Assembly: GCF_000764305.2 (NCBI RefSeq)
Contig: NW_025934886.1
Coordinates: 1-64,000, forward strand
DNA from: Hyalella azteca
Taxonomy: Eukaryota > Arthropoda > Malacostraca > Amphipoda > Hyalellidae
DNA length: 64,000 nucleotides
Reading direction: 5' to 3'
The notes beneath the pieces are model-generated. The model was given only the letters and a program-made list of their open reading frames with translations, was not told where the DNA came from and searched no databases. Each line of letters starts with the position of its first letter. The stretch's first letter is position 1. Shown here piece after piece: positions 47,237 through 59,709 of this stretch. The translations under genes were made by a program, and so were the position numbers.

Positions 47237-47328
47237 CTCATCAAGAGCCACGTGCCACGCAGAACTCTGTCTGCCAGAAGTTTTCCGCGCTGCGCCGTGG
47301 CTGACGGATGAAAGTGGGAATCAGCGCT
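47237..47328 (-). CDS. Ionotropic receptor exon: pore helix to M3 start
   Basis: It ends at a GTACGA donor in phase 2, and the join gives GTWLLMS-VVLGAAYCGAL, which matches IRs well. It reads DSHFHPSATAQRGKLLADRV and RGTWLLM, the segment where R-x-L-x-G-x-W precedes M3. The start is uncertain: AG|AGCGCTGAT at 47328 (phase 0) or two bases in (phase 2). Neither matches the phase-1 end of the exon at 47703-47910, so an intervening exon or another donor is missing from the model. Confidence 0.65.
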
Positions 47329-47702
47329 CTCATTATAATTGTATACCTAATGCTTTATAAGAAAGTCTACACCATCAAACTACGAACATGGAGGTAAATT
47401 AGAATTCTTTGTTAAATGTGAGTTCAAACGGATCTTTTCCTCATTAACATTACTGCAGTTTTAAAATTATCCACGAAATAGTGAGATTTTCTGTAACAGG
47501 ATTCGGTAATCACAAATGCAAGGCTTATAACCATCCAGGGCCACGACAGGTTAAGCTTCTATTACTTCATTAAAACGGTCCAGATCTTTCTCTGAATAAA
47601 ATATAAACTGAATATATATATTTAAAAAGTTAGGATTCATGTGAATAGCTGACTAACCCACACCATAAAAATAGCGAGCTACAACAGGTCTAGGCATCTT
47701 AC

Positions 47703-47910
47703 CTCGATGGCGCGTGGCGGGGAAAACCCAATCACTTCCTAGCAGCTTCAGTTTCATCACAGTTTTTCGGACGCGTTCAAGTTGACTCGGGAAATTTTCC
47801 GGATTTTTCTTCAAAACTGTTGGATTTTCTTCGAATTTTTTCTCAGTTACACGTAGGAAAATTGCCATTAGGGAGCTCACCAAAACGGAGATCAGCAGAG
47901 CAGTCCACAC
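47703..47910 (-). CDS. Ionotropic receptor exon: M1
   Basis: The acceptor GATTCTCTTCAG and the donor GTAAGA (47702) bound 208 nt, phase 0 in and phase 1 out. It starts VWTALLISVLVSSLMAIFLR, the M1 transmembrane helix, directly after the S1 lobe (KPFS-VG-VW as in IRs), followed by a basic cytoplasmic loop. The end (VFPATRHRG) does not join in phase to the next identified exon. The sequence beyond the donor continues with some resemblance to the pore-helix exon, which may indicate an old exon duplication. Confidence 0.8.
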
Positions 47911-48348
47911 CTGAAGAGAATCATTATTTGTTTTGACGATACAATAAGCGATCACCTGTATATGTTACGCCGCAGATGATCGAGTTTTTCTAAATTTTTC
48001 AGCAGTAGAAAAGCGAGTGATATTTTCAACAGTTGTCTGAGGTGTCATAAGTTAGCAGTAGGTGTCTAAGACACCTAGCAGCAGTAGATCTCTAAGTTAG
48101 GTTTCAAAAAATTTTTAAGGAGTAGAAGATTCAGTTTTTTTTCAATCTATAAGCATCAGATGCCAAGTTAAGCGTTTTTCATGTATAAAACTTGCTTGGG
48201 ACATATCATACCTATATAAGTAAACTTATCTCGAAAAAGAAAGGCGTGCAGTATCACATTTTTCTTCGAACTGTTAATATCATATGAAGTTTGAACTGGT
48301 AATACCATATAAAATTTAAACTGGTAATACTAAACAAAGTCATCTAAC

Positions 48349-48507
48349 CCCGACAGAGAAGGGCTTCAAAAAGTTGCTGAGATCCTTTTTTATGCCAGGG
48401 CGAGGCAGGAATATTCCTGTACCGTCCGTTACAAGCGCGTCTGAGAAGTCGATGTAGACATTCCTCTCGTGGGTTTGAATGAAGGGACCGAGGGCCATGT
48501 CAACCTC
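48349..48507 (-). CDS. Ionotropic receptor exon: S1 lobe, C-terminal part
   Basis: 159 nt, phase 0 at both ends, from a TTTAAGCAG acceptor to GTTAGA. It reads EVDMALGPFIQTHERNVYID then FSDALVTDGTGIFLPRPG, the classic S1 motif of IRs (D-x-x-L-G-x-F-x-x-T-x-E-R-x-x-x-x-D-F-S). There is no evident Arg at the glutamate-binding position after the D-F-S stretch, suggesting a non-glutamate ligand, as in other divergent IRs. Confidence 0.88.
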
Positions 48508-48623
48508 CTGCTTAAAGGTTCATTATATGTCGACATCTAACCACCGACAAAGGTTATTGTTTAAAAATTGTAATACCAAATAATTAAGTAATAATCAATT
48601 TGTAAATGATCGCCCTAACTCAC

Positions 48624-48714
48624 CCCTCTGACGACCATGCCTATCATGCCGTTGAAAGTCCCATTCCCGAAGTGGGTGCCCCAGATGCCGTCAACACAAC
48701 GAACCAACCTGAAC
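48624..48714 (-). CDS. Ionotropic receptor exon: S1 lobe, middle
   Basis: 91 nt between GTGTGGCAG and GTGAGT; enters with one base and leaves in phase 0. It reads FRLVRCVDGIWGTHFGNGTF then NGMIGMVVRG, the conserved D-G-x-W-G...N-G-T-x-N-G-M-I-G segment of IR S1 lobes. Phase fits both flanking exons. Confidence 0.88.
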
Positions 48715-49385
48715 CTGCCACACGAGAGGAATATTAATTTAAAGAAACACTCTCCTAAGTAACAGAGTTTAAAAACAATTACTATCGGTACTGACCGTGA
48801 CCAATTTGAATCCTGCCTGTCAATCCCCTCCTGGGGATTGACTGACATAAATGAGAAGAATGGACTAACATTACTTACTAACTAGTACAAGTTACGGGAC
48901 GATCCCGTATGTTACGGTCGGGCTTACGTTAGTTACGGTCCGGCTTACGTTTTCGTTAGTTTTTCGTGTTGGATGCATGCGATATATTCTCTTTCATTTC
49001 AAGTTATTCATTGAAATTCATTTCTAGATTTTAAGAAATGAATGCACATTTCTCTTTTTCATTGCCTTGGTCCTTATTCTCTGCAAGTATGAAGTAATTA
49101 GAGTCAAAGTTAATTCAACAAGATTTTAATACTAACCTAGGTACTTCTTCATCACCTTTCGACTACTTGCATTATATTGACTGGTAAATGAGTTTATTGT
49201 GCGATATCCCGGCATAATTACTTGATCTGGCCCTACAACAGGAATTCTGATAGCCCAGCGCTAAAAATATTCGTATTGGTCAATATATTCCCCGAGCGCT
49301 GTATATATGGTAGAGTAATTATTGAAATTTATGTGCATTAAGAACTAAAAGTTCATTTAAGCTCGGTGAACATGATATGTCTTAC

Positions 49386-49567
49386 GTAAAATTTAGTTTA
49401 TTGGCCATCATCGTGAAAGCATCTGCCGCAGCCCCCGTAAAGTGGGAGCGGTTGGTCTCTGCCTCTCTAGGGAAGGACACGTAGGGCTCCCAGGTGTCCA
49501 CGGCCACGAGCAGCGTACGTCCTGACAACGCCATGGCGAAAGTGCCACTCGCCGGCCACACGCTGGC
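49386..49567 (-). CDS. Ionotropic receptor exon: start of ligand-binding domain
   Basis: 182 nt ending in phase 2 at GTAAGA (49385). It reads VWPASGTFAMALSGRTLLVA then VDTWEPYVSF, the entry to the S1 lobe (x-L-x-G-R-x-L-x-V-A). The acceptor is TAG|GCC at 49568 (phase 0) or AG|C at 49563. Any amino-terminal domain or signal peptide must be encoded further upstream (above 49.6 kb), but I found no such exon. Together the exons make a divergent arthropod IR, a chemosensory cation-channel subunit in the dendritic membrane. Confidence 0.82.
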
Positions 49568-52500
49568 CTACCTCCTTATATACCTGCTCAGGCATTCCTG
49601 GTCTACGTCGGAATAATGGACCTTAGATGCATAAACCGTTAAAGAAATAATCGATCAATCTCTAGTACGATCATAAATGTCATAATTAATTATTTCTTCA
49701 TTACACGTTAGTTTTATCATTATATACGTTGAATATTTGAGTACAATTATCGGCTTCACAATTCCCCTCCAAAAAATCTGTGAATTTAAATATAATTCTG
49801 AGGCATATACGGTTGATTCCGTCGAAGAATCAGTCATCGCCGTGTGCGATGCCACCTAAACTTCTAATGATAATTTATTTGGAATCTGAAGACAAGTTCG
49901 GACTTAAAATTTGATTTAATACATGCACATATCAAACTTAAAGTTTGCAGATGTTGCTTAGTTCTTTCCACTTCATTGCAAAGCTACATAATAAAAATCG
50001 CTGATCTACGTTCCGTTAATAAGTCGAGATTCAAAAAATTGTGGAAGAATTTAAGTTCAAGGCTTTAGTTAGTATTTAGTTTAGATACAAAATTCGTTTA
50101 ATTCCCGCAAAGCTAATTTGAGAAATAATTTGTTGAGGGAAATTGGCTATTCAAATTTAGTAATTTGTCAAGCTTGAAACTCAGGGAAACGCAGGAATAA
50201 AAATTCGGATTGATAAAAAAATCTGCTGAACAGATTGATATTTGACATAATGGGAGTAAATTAAAAATAAAACATGAGGTGTGCAGCAAAATTTAATATC
50301 TCGAAACATCAATACAATAATACACAATAAAAAACAAATATAACAAAACGCAAATAATTTGACGAACACAAACACAAGTGCAATGGTAATTTGGTTCTAG
50401 TCTCGTCCAAAAAATTTAATTTAAAAATAGCCTGGTGTAATTTGCGGTTGTTCAACAGATCACGTTTAACCCTTGACTAATTGATAAAAAGTTATAACAT
50501 AGTCTAGATGTTTAGTATGAAGCCCATCTAATTTGATAGTTTAAACTAATTTCAATAAGATAATTTTGACACGCAATTTTAAATTCATGCGGTAGATTGA
50601 AGGCTAAAGACAGAGACAGAAGCTGATCTGCATACGGCTGTAAATGTTCAACGTATTACCTCACGAATGTGTTACCGTGTTATAGCTGGAGGAACACAGC
50701 GCGTTATTATCAATAACGTAATTTTATAGGCGGCAAAATTATGACCAATAGTGCGAGGTGCATAGTATTATAGTAGGCACACCATCTATAATCTGCACAT
50801 ATATGAAGATTATCATAACAACTATTCTAAAAAGGCCGAAATAAGTACAGTACATTTGCTGGCAAAAATATGTTATCTCACTACTGAGGCACGAATTAAC
50901 CATCGAAGTAATAGAAAGTTCGATTGCTTCGAACTATCAAAGTAAAGCGCAATCGGATGATTTTCAGTTTCATTCTTTCTTCGAATAATTAGAAAAGGGC
51001 TCAAAATTAAAATTGGACACATGAAAGGGCATTAGCAGACTTGCATCATCTGTCCATTTGAATCCAATACAAAAACGATAAATGATTCCTTTCCATTATA
51101 CTCATGCGATCGATCCTCGCAAACGAACTTCATTTATTTTGAATAAATAAGTTAAATTCGTGGCCTATTTCATCAAACTAACAATAAAGGTTTTAGTTCT
51201 GTGATGCGACGAGGATGTTATAGTCTTGAGATTCAACCATAAACCTAACAGAACAAAAGGCTTCGCAAATGTCCCATTTTATATTGAAGACATGCAAATT
51301 TCGCTCAGCGAGTAGCCAGTTGATCAAAAGGTCAGGCAACACAGAGATTAATTAGCAAATTTAATCATACAGTTTGTAATTAGCGAGCGGCACTTGAAAT
51401 ACCGACAATGATGCCTGAATTTGTCACGTAAAACACAATGAATTCAAATGGAATACTAAAGCAGTGGCTTCCGAACTGGAGTGAATTTCAGTTAGGGTGA
51501 TCAATTTTTCGGAAGCATTGGACGATTGATTAATTTCGATTCTTAAAGAAGTATAAATCAAAGCAAGTTCATCTTGAATAACATGTATAAATTTAGCAGC
51601 ACGGGCATCAATGTTGAAATAATTTAATATAGGTGTTATGTTAAATTGGGTAACCAGATGAACACGTTGTGGAACCACAGTAATTAAGAGAAATATTTGA
51701 GTTTTTTTATTTTCTCACTCGGGAGGATTAGACTGAAAATGTCTGGGTTTCGACTATCGTCTTCCAGGACACAAGTTTGTGCGTTTGTGATAAAACTTTG
51801 CAGGCACAAATCTATGGGATATTTTGCAGAAAAATGCAAAGTAGCATCGGTTTTGGCATAACTAAACGTCACAGTACAAATCCATGTATTTAGTTGACAT
51901 ATATTGGTCTATCAAACAACATCTAATTATTAGCACCCATGTACATAGTATTCAACAGCAGTTATGATGATTTTAGGTGTCAATACAAATATTGTCCTAT
52001 TCACTTATCCAGTTGTTGGGCGACTTCTAGGTTAATATGAACATTAATTTAGGAAACTTCGCCTATGAACTTTTGTTAGGAGTACTGCTTACAGTGAATG
52101 AATTCCTGACTAGTCTACTATGGTAAAAAGACTATCTAGGTCACCAAATGTAAGCAATGACATATACGTAAGTTCAATAATTTTAATAAGTTTGATTTAA
52201 TTTATGTTAAATGTAGCCTGAACAGCACAGCAAATAATGAAGCTGTGCGAAAGAGATGTTTATGTTATTACATGATGAGAAAGTTTTTGCTTAATACTTG
52301 ATTATTTTAATCCTTGATTATAGTTCAAACTAAATGAAGGTTAACAGTCGTTGTGTGCGGAGTGTAAGAGGTTGTCATTCAAATATTAATTGCTATGCTC
52401 AATGTAAGGAAGGATGGAATTTATTATCAATTGAATTTTACTTATTTTATTATATTAGTTACAAATTTACGGCTATTAACGGAAGTTTATAAAATTTTCT

Positions 52501-53407
52501 CTTCCAAAAATCAATGCATATATTCTGCTGTTCGGTAGACCAAAAAATACAAGTTTGCGTTTCGTAAAATTGGTACAAATTTATTACACGAGCAAATGAA
52601 TAGCTCGAAAGCAGTATTTCTATTTTCACACCCAGTATTTCATTATTTTCTTTATCGATTTACACTGAATAGAGATTTAATTCATTTCTAATTTTTGTTC
52701 TAAATTTAATTTAAAACCGTTGAAACCCTTTTCAAATATACTATGTTTCAATAATTTTAATTTCGGAAATATTTTCGATTAACATATCAAAATATTTTTC
52801 GATACATTGAGAAAATTGTCTCCTTTTCTTTACGCTAGTGAAAAGAGAACATTTTAATTTCTATATCGGATAAAGCATTCATAGCCCATTGAATGCATTG
52901 CATAGGGCAATATAATGCATTAATAGCCCTAAAAAACAGAAATTTGTTTTTAGAAAATCTGAAAATTCATATATTCAGACAAATCTTCTATGTTGCTGAC
53001 GGATGAGACGAAATTTGAAAATTAAATAATAAGTTTGCAATAACAGGTTCTTTTCAAACGTTCCTCATACACAGGAAAATTTTTAAATTAATTTATCTCT
53101 TCACACTTTATTGTGTATGGACAATGCATTTATTTCGTATAAAAATACCAACATTTCAGAGTTCTTCGTTCAGAAAATTAAGAAGCTACACACACCACAT
53201 AATGAAGACGTTGATATATGAATTGATTATTATTATTATTTTAGTTGGTATTAGATGCCATCAGGAAGGGAAGGACATAATTTGCGGCATTATAAAATAA
53301 ATTTTTCATATATATTATTAATACTCAGAGTCCTGTTTATAAAGAAGGATATCCTATACCACAGTAATTTATTCGATTTATATATCAAAATAAGAAACAC
53401 TTCAAAG
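49568..53407. other. AT-rich DNA upstream of the receptor exons
   Basis: No exon with family resemblance seen. Open frames are short. It may contain receptor 5' exons or the space between the receptor and the serpin; both genes are on the minus strand. Confidence 0.4.
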
Positions 53408-53568
53408 TTAAAGTTCTTGTTTGGGTGGCAGAGCGTCCGGGCGGGAATACCGTCCGGCGAAGAGCGTAATTCCGGATTGCAGATCCTGCAGGAGGAATAC
53501 GAAGGGATGGTCCGCTACGAACGGCGGAATGGTGCGCACCATCGCCATACGGGCCATGATCACCTGGG
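53408..53568 (-). CDS. Serpin alternative terminal exon C (putative P1 Arg)
   Basis: The acceptor GTGACCACAG accepts a phase-1 join (G|CC, Ala). The exon encodes the distal reactive-centre loop AQVIMARMAMVRTIPPFV, then ADHPFVFLLQDLQSGITLFA, the serpin C-terminal signature, and ends at TAA 53408-53410. Aligned to the hinge [10 protein letters not shown] with a standard loop length, P1 is Arg and P1' Met, predicting a trypsin-like or proPO-activating-protease target. It has a longer C-terminal tail than exons A and B and is the most divergent of the three. P1 is inferred by spacing; one residue of slip is possible. Confidence 0.82.
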
Positions 53569-55124
53569 CTGTGGTCACGGGAAAGGAATATTTCAAGTCA
53601 TTAATAAACAATCATGGATGTTAAGAATAACATATATTAATAAAAATATAAATAGAGTATATTTCAAGAATTCATGAGCAACGGTCAAGAGAAAAATTGG
53701 TTATGACTACTGTAAATTGCTGAACGCTCGAATAACGCTAATAAATGCGAGATAGTGAATAAGTTAGATGAACAAATATTTCACGAATAAGATTAATGGT
53801 TAAATAAGTTATAAATATCGCTTCGAAATGAGGCGTTCCTGAGTGAAATTGGTGGATAATTAGGTAATGCAACATTCTAGACGTAATATTAGAAACAATC
53901 CCCCGTTTGTCCCATAACCATCAAAAATACCTAGAACCAAACTCAAGCACAAGTTGGGAACTAAACTCAAGCGCAAGCTTAGAACCAAACTTAAGCACAA
54001 GTTCAGAACCAAACTCAAGCACAAGTCCAAAACCAAATTCAAGCACAAGTTTAGTCCCAAACTTAGGGACCAAAAAGATTCATCGAAGCAAAACCCAGGT
54101 TAGGTATGAGAAAAGCAAGAGGTTCAATATTTCTTACATTTATTGACAGCAGTACCACAAAAAAACTACTTCAGACTACGGGAAAACAGCGTTTAAGACG
54201 TTAAATTACAAGTGGGCAATGCCATGAGTGAATGGTACAAAATAATATATTATATAATAAATTGGAAAGACAAAGAAGACTTAGCATGCAGTTTAAAAAT
54301 AACAAATCGTAACTAATAAAGTATTATTCTCTCCAGAAAAGGATGATAATTTTTATATGAATCAAGAAAGAATATGAGAAAATAACTAGAAAGCTGAAGC
54401 AACAGGAATATAAACCTGCAGGAAAATGTAAAAGAACAAATCGATAAGATCCACTGCCGAGGTCCATAAGTGTCAAAACAAAAATATACAGGTTAAAGAA
54501 TTTGGTTTAGGCTTCCAAGTTACATTAGACACAAGCAAATTCTTGCTATTTTGTTTTCTAAAGATGTGACAGATGGAGTTTTTTTGGTAATTTTTGAACC
54601 CGCAAAACAGCATTGAATTGGATTTGGCAAATTGCATTGTATATTTTAGCATTGGATGATTTACATATTTTAGTATTGGATGTTAGCGTTGGACGTAATT
54701 CTAAATTGCATCTCCTGCATCGTAGAAAAAAATAAAGAAATAAAATATCGTAGAAAAATAAATCTTTCCAATCACGAATTAATGTTGTAATTGAGGACGA
54801 ATAATTTACTGTTGACTGGAAAAAATATAAAATACCACATAAACCTAACTTGTGCGTTGCATTTTCAAGTGTTGAACAATTAAGTTTTGAATACCAAACA
54901 GTTTTCGGACCATATATAAAGCCAAATATAAATCAATCGATATTGGGCTTTTGCAATCTTTTGGTCATTCAGCATTTACACTAAATACCCAAACGCTTGA
55001 ACAAATAACTGGGAGTTTCAACTTCAATTTCTGAATGGGTTTTCAAATTAAAGTTTTTGCTAACTTATCGAAGCCATAATGTCTTTCGATTGAATTCACG
55101 GTAAATTATGTAATAGAAAATGTT
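53569..55124. other. Serpin intron/intergenic with 24-bp repeat
   Basis: About six copies of a 24-bp unit (AACCAAACTCAAGCACAAGT plus four bases) at 53930-54065. The rest is AT-rich with no gene seen. Confidence 0.6.
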
Positions 55125-55494
55125 TTTCCATACAGGGAATTTTACGTGCTCACTAGTGGTGAGTACCTCAATCCGCAGGTAAGGCTTATAGGCCGAGGCC
55201 TGCGATTGTGTAAGGCGGCTGCAGAAGAGAATTACCCCAAATTTATTTTTCTCCCCCAACATATCGTAACTTGATAACGACGGCTTAACAGCCGTCGTTA
55301 TCAAGTTGAGGTCGGCAGTGAGGTACCCTGAGTTCACGGCAAACCGTCCATTTTCTTCATGTTGGGGGAGAAAAATAAATTTGGGGTAATTCTCTTCTGC
55401 AGCCGCCTTACACAATCGCAGGCCTCGGCCTAAGCCTTACCTGCGGATTGAGGTACTCACCACTAGTGAGCACGTAAAATTCCCTATATGGAAT
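55125..55494. pseudogene. Inverted repeat containing a broken serpin terminal exon
   Basis: Arms 55125-55262 and 55359-55494 are near-perfect inverse copies. On the + strand (right arm and end of the spacer, about 55331-55430) the sequence matches terminal exon B, with EFTANRP, GEKNKFGVILFCSRLTQSQ, but a one-base deletion in the FFF codons shifts the frame and no acceptor or loop remains. The left arm carries the 3' half in gene orientation. The spacer includes another palindrome (55268-55307, four-base loop). It is a fourth, dead loop exon spread by inverted duplication. Confidence 0.75.
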
Positions 55495-57666
55495 AACATT
55501 TTGGAGGGTGGTGGAACCAAAAGGCATGTTACGTTCACTAACGTCTTAACCATTAATTTTATACTGATTATAAACGGAAGGATGTTAAGTGTATTAGTGC
55601 GCTTAACTTATTCATTCAGCGAAGCCTAATCTTAATAAACGAGTAAACCACTATAACCCGAATAACCCTCAACCTCAATAAACCCATATATAGCTGCCTT
55701 GTACTCTTAAATCCCAAAGCCTCGCCGCAATAATTGTAATAATGGCAATAATAGTCATAACTAACTAATTCTACGGAGTGTCTGGTCTCTTAACTTTGGT
55801 TTTTCGTCGAACTTCTGAGAACGCCCAAAACGTTCAACGCTTAAATCATGTTAGCAGAAGCGAATGAGATAACAAAACAATGTGAAGCCAATAAACTTTT
55901 GATCTAATCTAGATTGAGATTTACTCTCGTTCATTAACAAACCTGCATGTGATCTTACAAACTTGCATATGAGGTGAAACAAATGAAAAAAGAACTAGAA
56001 CTAATTAATAAAAGTAGCAAATTATATGAAAGAAGAACATGAATAGGGGCAAACTGATCTTAGGAGGACATCCATAGAACATTGTAATGGTACTTTGAAA
56101 AGTTTATTGAATATAGTGACTCAAATTACTCAATCATGGACAAATCGTCCAACATGGCCACCGGATACCAAAACGGAATAATCTCCCACTTCTCCTCCTC
56201 TTTTTTAAAACACAACAATATTTAATTACCACATGGTTTCGAACAATTCCCTAATCTCATTAGCATTAAAGTACTCACCTTCCATAAAAATATTCGGGGA
56301 TCGCCTAGGCTTCGGCCGAATAGTCACTACACTCGGCGCAGTTTTTCTGGGTCTGCTCGGTCACCCGATCTAAATCAGTTTCTAGTCAGAATCTCCTATG
56401 TGACTTTATAGTCTCCTGAGAGGATGACAAGGGTTGGCCGATTCGAGTCATACCGAGTTAGCAAACTGCCCAGGTGGTCGAACCCTGAACCCTGAGCCGG
56501 GGTGGTCATAAAGAAGCTGATAAGTGCTCCCCGAGTCGTAGGCGGCTCTATTGCAAGGTCGAGCACACCTCTAAATTTTATTCGGGTAAAACTGACTGCG
56601 TCCAACTCTCAATTTTTGCTACCTTCTAAGTGTTCATCATCACTAAGACGCAATACAATCTACACTTGCCAATTTGAATAATCAACATGTTCATTTCTTG
56701 TGTCTTTCATTACCAGGAAAATGTCGGATTCGTTGAAAATTATGCATATTTTATTTATGTCCTGCCGTATCCTTCCGAATGCGTAGTTTTGTTGCTCAAA
56801 AAGAAACGAGGCTAAAGCCTGGCAGATTTAAGCTTCAATTTTAAATCTTAAAGCACCGCAAGAATTTAAAATGCATCACATTCATTAGTTGGAAATGAGA
56901 GCGTGCAAGAAGCCTGACGATTGGAAAAAATACCAAATAGAAACGGAAAGGTTGGCATAAATCTTGAAGCAATACAGATTTTAATGGAGAAGATAACAGT
57001 AGAACACAGAAATAACATAAAATATAGCTAATGCAAAAAATCTCATGAACTAGATTTCATGAAATATTGCATTAATGAAATTTGTGCGATTTTGCAAAAT
57101 AAATATATTATTGAAATGGAGTTTTACTTGGAATGAGTTGGCACTACCTACAATTAGTTAAAATGGACCCAATCACTAAATGTTTTCGTATTAAATTCGA
57201 GTTTAAATTTTCATGTGTATTGCCTGAAATTTTTTTCTAGCTAAGAGCTATAATTAAGTCTCCGATTAAATTTTTTAATTGTGATATGTATGCTTAGGGA
57301 ATTAGAATTTAGTATTTTATAATTTTGTATTTATGTAATTTTAGTTTTCAGTTTAGAAATGCAGAAGTTAGATTTGTAGTTGTAGATTATAGTCCGTCCT
57401 AGTCAGTCCCGCATTTGAACCCACAGTGTCAAGGTGTGTTATAATTTGACGAACCTGGGTGACCCCAGCAGTATAACTATTTGAAAGCCAAATAAAGAGC
57501 GTTTCCCGAAAGCAGGCATTTTCATTCAGAACTAAGCAAGGCTGATACGGACAATCGAGGAACCCAAACATCCATTTCGAAATGGCCATTGCCACTTTAT
57601 TACCATCAGCAAAATCCGCAGGTCTTCAGCGCAAGCCAAATTAGATCTTTTCCAAGTTTATAATTA
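55495..57666. other. AT-rich DNA with possible SINE-like segments
   Basis: GC-richer 56270-56610 has tRNA-like B-box strings (GATTCGAGTC near 56434) but no defined element. 57395-57480 has a minus-strand GGGTTCAAATGC. No supported gene. Confidence 0.35.
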
Positions 57667-57692
57667 AAATACGAAAGCTAGCTTTCGTATTT
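57667..57692. repeat. Perfect palindrome, no loop
   Basis: A 26-bp self-complementary sequence centred between 57679 and 57680 (13-bp arms). It lies 8 bp from the start of a second, larger palindrome. Confidence 0.9.
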
Positions 57693-57700
57693 CACCTTCA

Positions 57701-57778
57701 CCTTTTCACCATTGGTACCTGAAAAATTTGTGATTAAGCGCTTAATCACAAATTTTTCAGGTACCAGTGGTGAAAAGG
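57701..57778. repeat. 78-bp palindrome, no loop
   Basis: 39-bp arms with one mismatch and no spacer, centred at 57739/57740 (GATTAAGC|GCTTAATC). It could be a genomic snap-back duplication or an assembly or library artefact. Confidence 0.9.
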
Positions 57779-58054
57779 TGGAGACTTGTTACGAATGGAT
57801 GTATCAAGGCAAGAACAGTTAATGAAATTCACTTTCTCTAGGTATTGAAATTTTAAAGTTCGTGTAAGGAAGTTGTTTTACTTAAGTTAGCGATGCATCT
57901 GAACGCAAAGATGAAATAAATGTCCGTCTTTGATTACATTTGTCAACTAAAAGAATAAAGGACGTTGTGGCGTGCAAGTTAGAAGTTACTTTTCATGCAC
58001 TCTAAAGATAAATACATAAAAAGTGAGTACCTGAGTCAGGAGGGGGACTTAGGC

Positions 58055-58200
58055 CTACTCCTGCGGTTGTGTAAGGCGGCCGCAAAAGAGGATTACTCCA
58101 GATTTTTGCTTCTCCCCCAACATGAAGAAAAACGGATGGTCTGCCGTGAACACGGGGTCGGGGGCGGGCTTGGCAAAGGAGAAGCATTTGTATGCAACGG
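58055..58200 (-). CDS. Serpin alternative terminal exon B (putative P1 Phe)
   Basis: The acceptor TATCGCGAGCAG and the same phase-1 G|CC join as exons A and C. It encodes AVAYKCFSFAKPAPDPVF, then TADHPFFFMLGEKQKSGVIL and FCGRLTQPQE, stopping at TAG 58055-58057 (146 nt). Loop spacing puts Phe at P1 and Ser at P1', the commonest serpin P1', predicting a chymotrypsin-like or cathepsin-like target. The body after the loop is nearly the same as exon A (shared ADHPFFF-x-LGEKQKSG), so A and B arose by exon duplication and diverged mainly in the loop. Confidence 0.88.
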
Positions 58201-59709
58201 CTGCTCGCGATAAAAACCACAACACGTTAAAAAGGAGCAAATCAAATCTAATAAAAATATCATGTCTCGTTTTCGTTGAGCAAAATTTTCTCAATTTTTT
58301 TCGCCAAGTTCAAAAGCTCGAAAATTAAATGAGGGGATTCACTTCAAACTCACCTTTACAAGAACAATTTGGGAATGACACAACTTATCACCTAGTATTT
58401 TAAAACTCCAAGCTTTAGCCAAATAAATTTCTCTTCCGTGACTAAAAGAGAGAACAGAACCGTACAGAATCAATCGAAACAACCAAACTGCAGTAGGATT
58501 GACATTGGCGGTATAGGCTAAAAAAATAGTTTATTTTTTAATTTTTTGAGAGAGGGAGCAAAGCCCAACTTTCGCGCGTGAACGCATTTGCTGAATAGTA
58601 TTTATGAACTAAAAATCCAACTGCCGGGAAATTTGAAACACCGCGAAATTCTAAGTCGCGAGTGGCAGATTATAACAAGCTTTAGACGGAAATAAAATAC
58701 AGAGGTAAACATAATGCTGCGTTGACTATTGACAATAATTGCAGCGGTATTCATGAAGAAATGTTCTCTTGATATTACAGGTCATCACCAGTAACCTCCA
58801 TAATTCAAACACGCACGTCAGGACAACACCACAAGGAGAAGCAGAAACCAGTCATTACTGACACATCATTGGATCCATTACCATGCAGCAGTGCAAGGAA
58901 GTGTGTCACGCCGTCAACTTGATGCAATCACACGAAAACCTAATCATGAAAAATGAGAAAATTAAAAAATCCGTTCTCATGATTTTGAGCCTGTAAAACA
59001 ATTTGTTTTTCTAGAGTGGATTTGCTTTGGATCTAAATCAACTTGAGTACTTCGATTCAACTTCAATATACAGTAGTACAACATAAGTTTATATTCAATT
59101 CCCGATTCCTTCCATATCAACGCTCCGCCAGGCAAAAATGAGTTTTGCAATAAAAAATCTAGAAAAATGGTTAATAAACAACAAACGAGACGTATTTGGC
59201 AATAACAAGACAAAACCACAAACTTCAATACGATTCGCATCTTAATGTAAATGCAAAGAAGTATAAAACAATGGAGTCAGAGAGGCAGTCCCCATGCATC
59301 TACTTTACACATTATCGATTCCATAACTTGCAGTAACGAAGCAAGTGAGCGATCTGGAAATAATGTACTAATAAGTAATATCAAACCCTACCGCATGCAA
59401 CAAAAAAATTTCTGCATCAATGCCCCAAGTTGTAGGCGTTTCACAGATGTCACATCGGCATGCGTGTTGTGCGACTGCCACTTTCGACCGTATTATGTGA
59501 TCTTTGATTGCCAGTTCGGAGCATGGCGCAATATCCACAGGCGCAATATCCACGCATGGCAATCTCCACATGAAGCAATATCAACATGAAGCAACCTCAA
59601 CGTGAACCCATTTGAAATCATACTGAGCTAATAATATCCTGATGGCCACAATTTCCAACAGAAATAATCCAACAGCCTCGGGGAGAAGGTACCTCGATAC
59701 AGAGTACAA
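58201..59709 (-). other. Serpin intron
   Basis: AT-rich DNA between alternative terminal exons A and B. Open frames at 59251-59589 show no domain. Poly(A) signals for exon A should lie here. Confidence 0.4.

Noticed and set aside
56270..56610. tRNA-like SINE
   Set aside because: B-box-like strings are present but an A box and element ends could not be fixed.
57368..57595. 75-codon minus-strand frame or SINE with GGGTTCAAATGC
   Set aside because: The A-box candidate is weak and the frame has no recognised domain.
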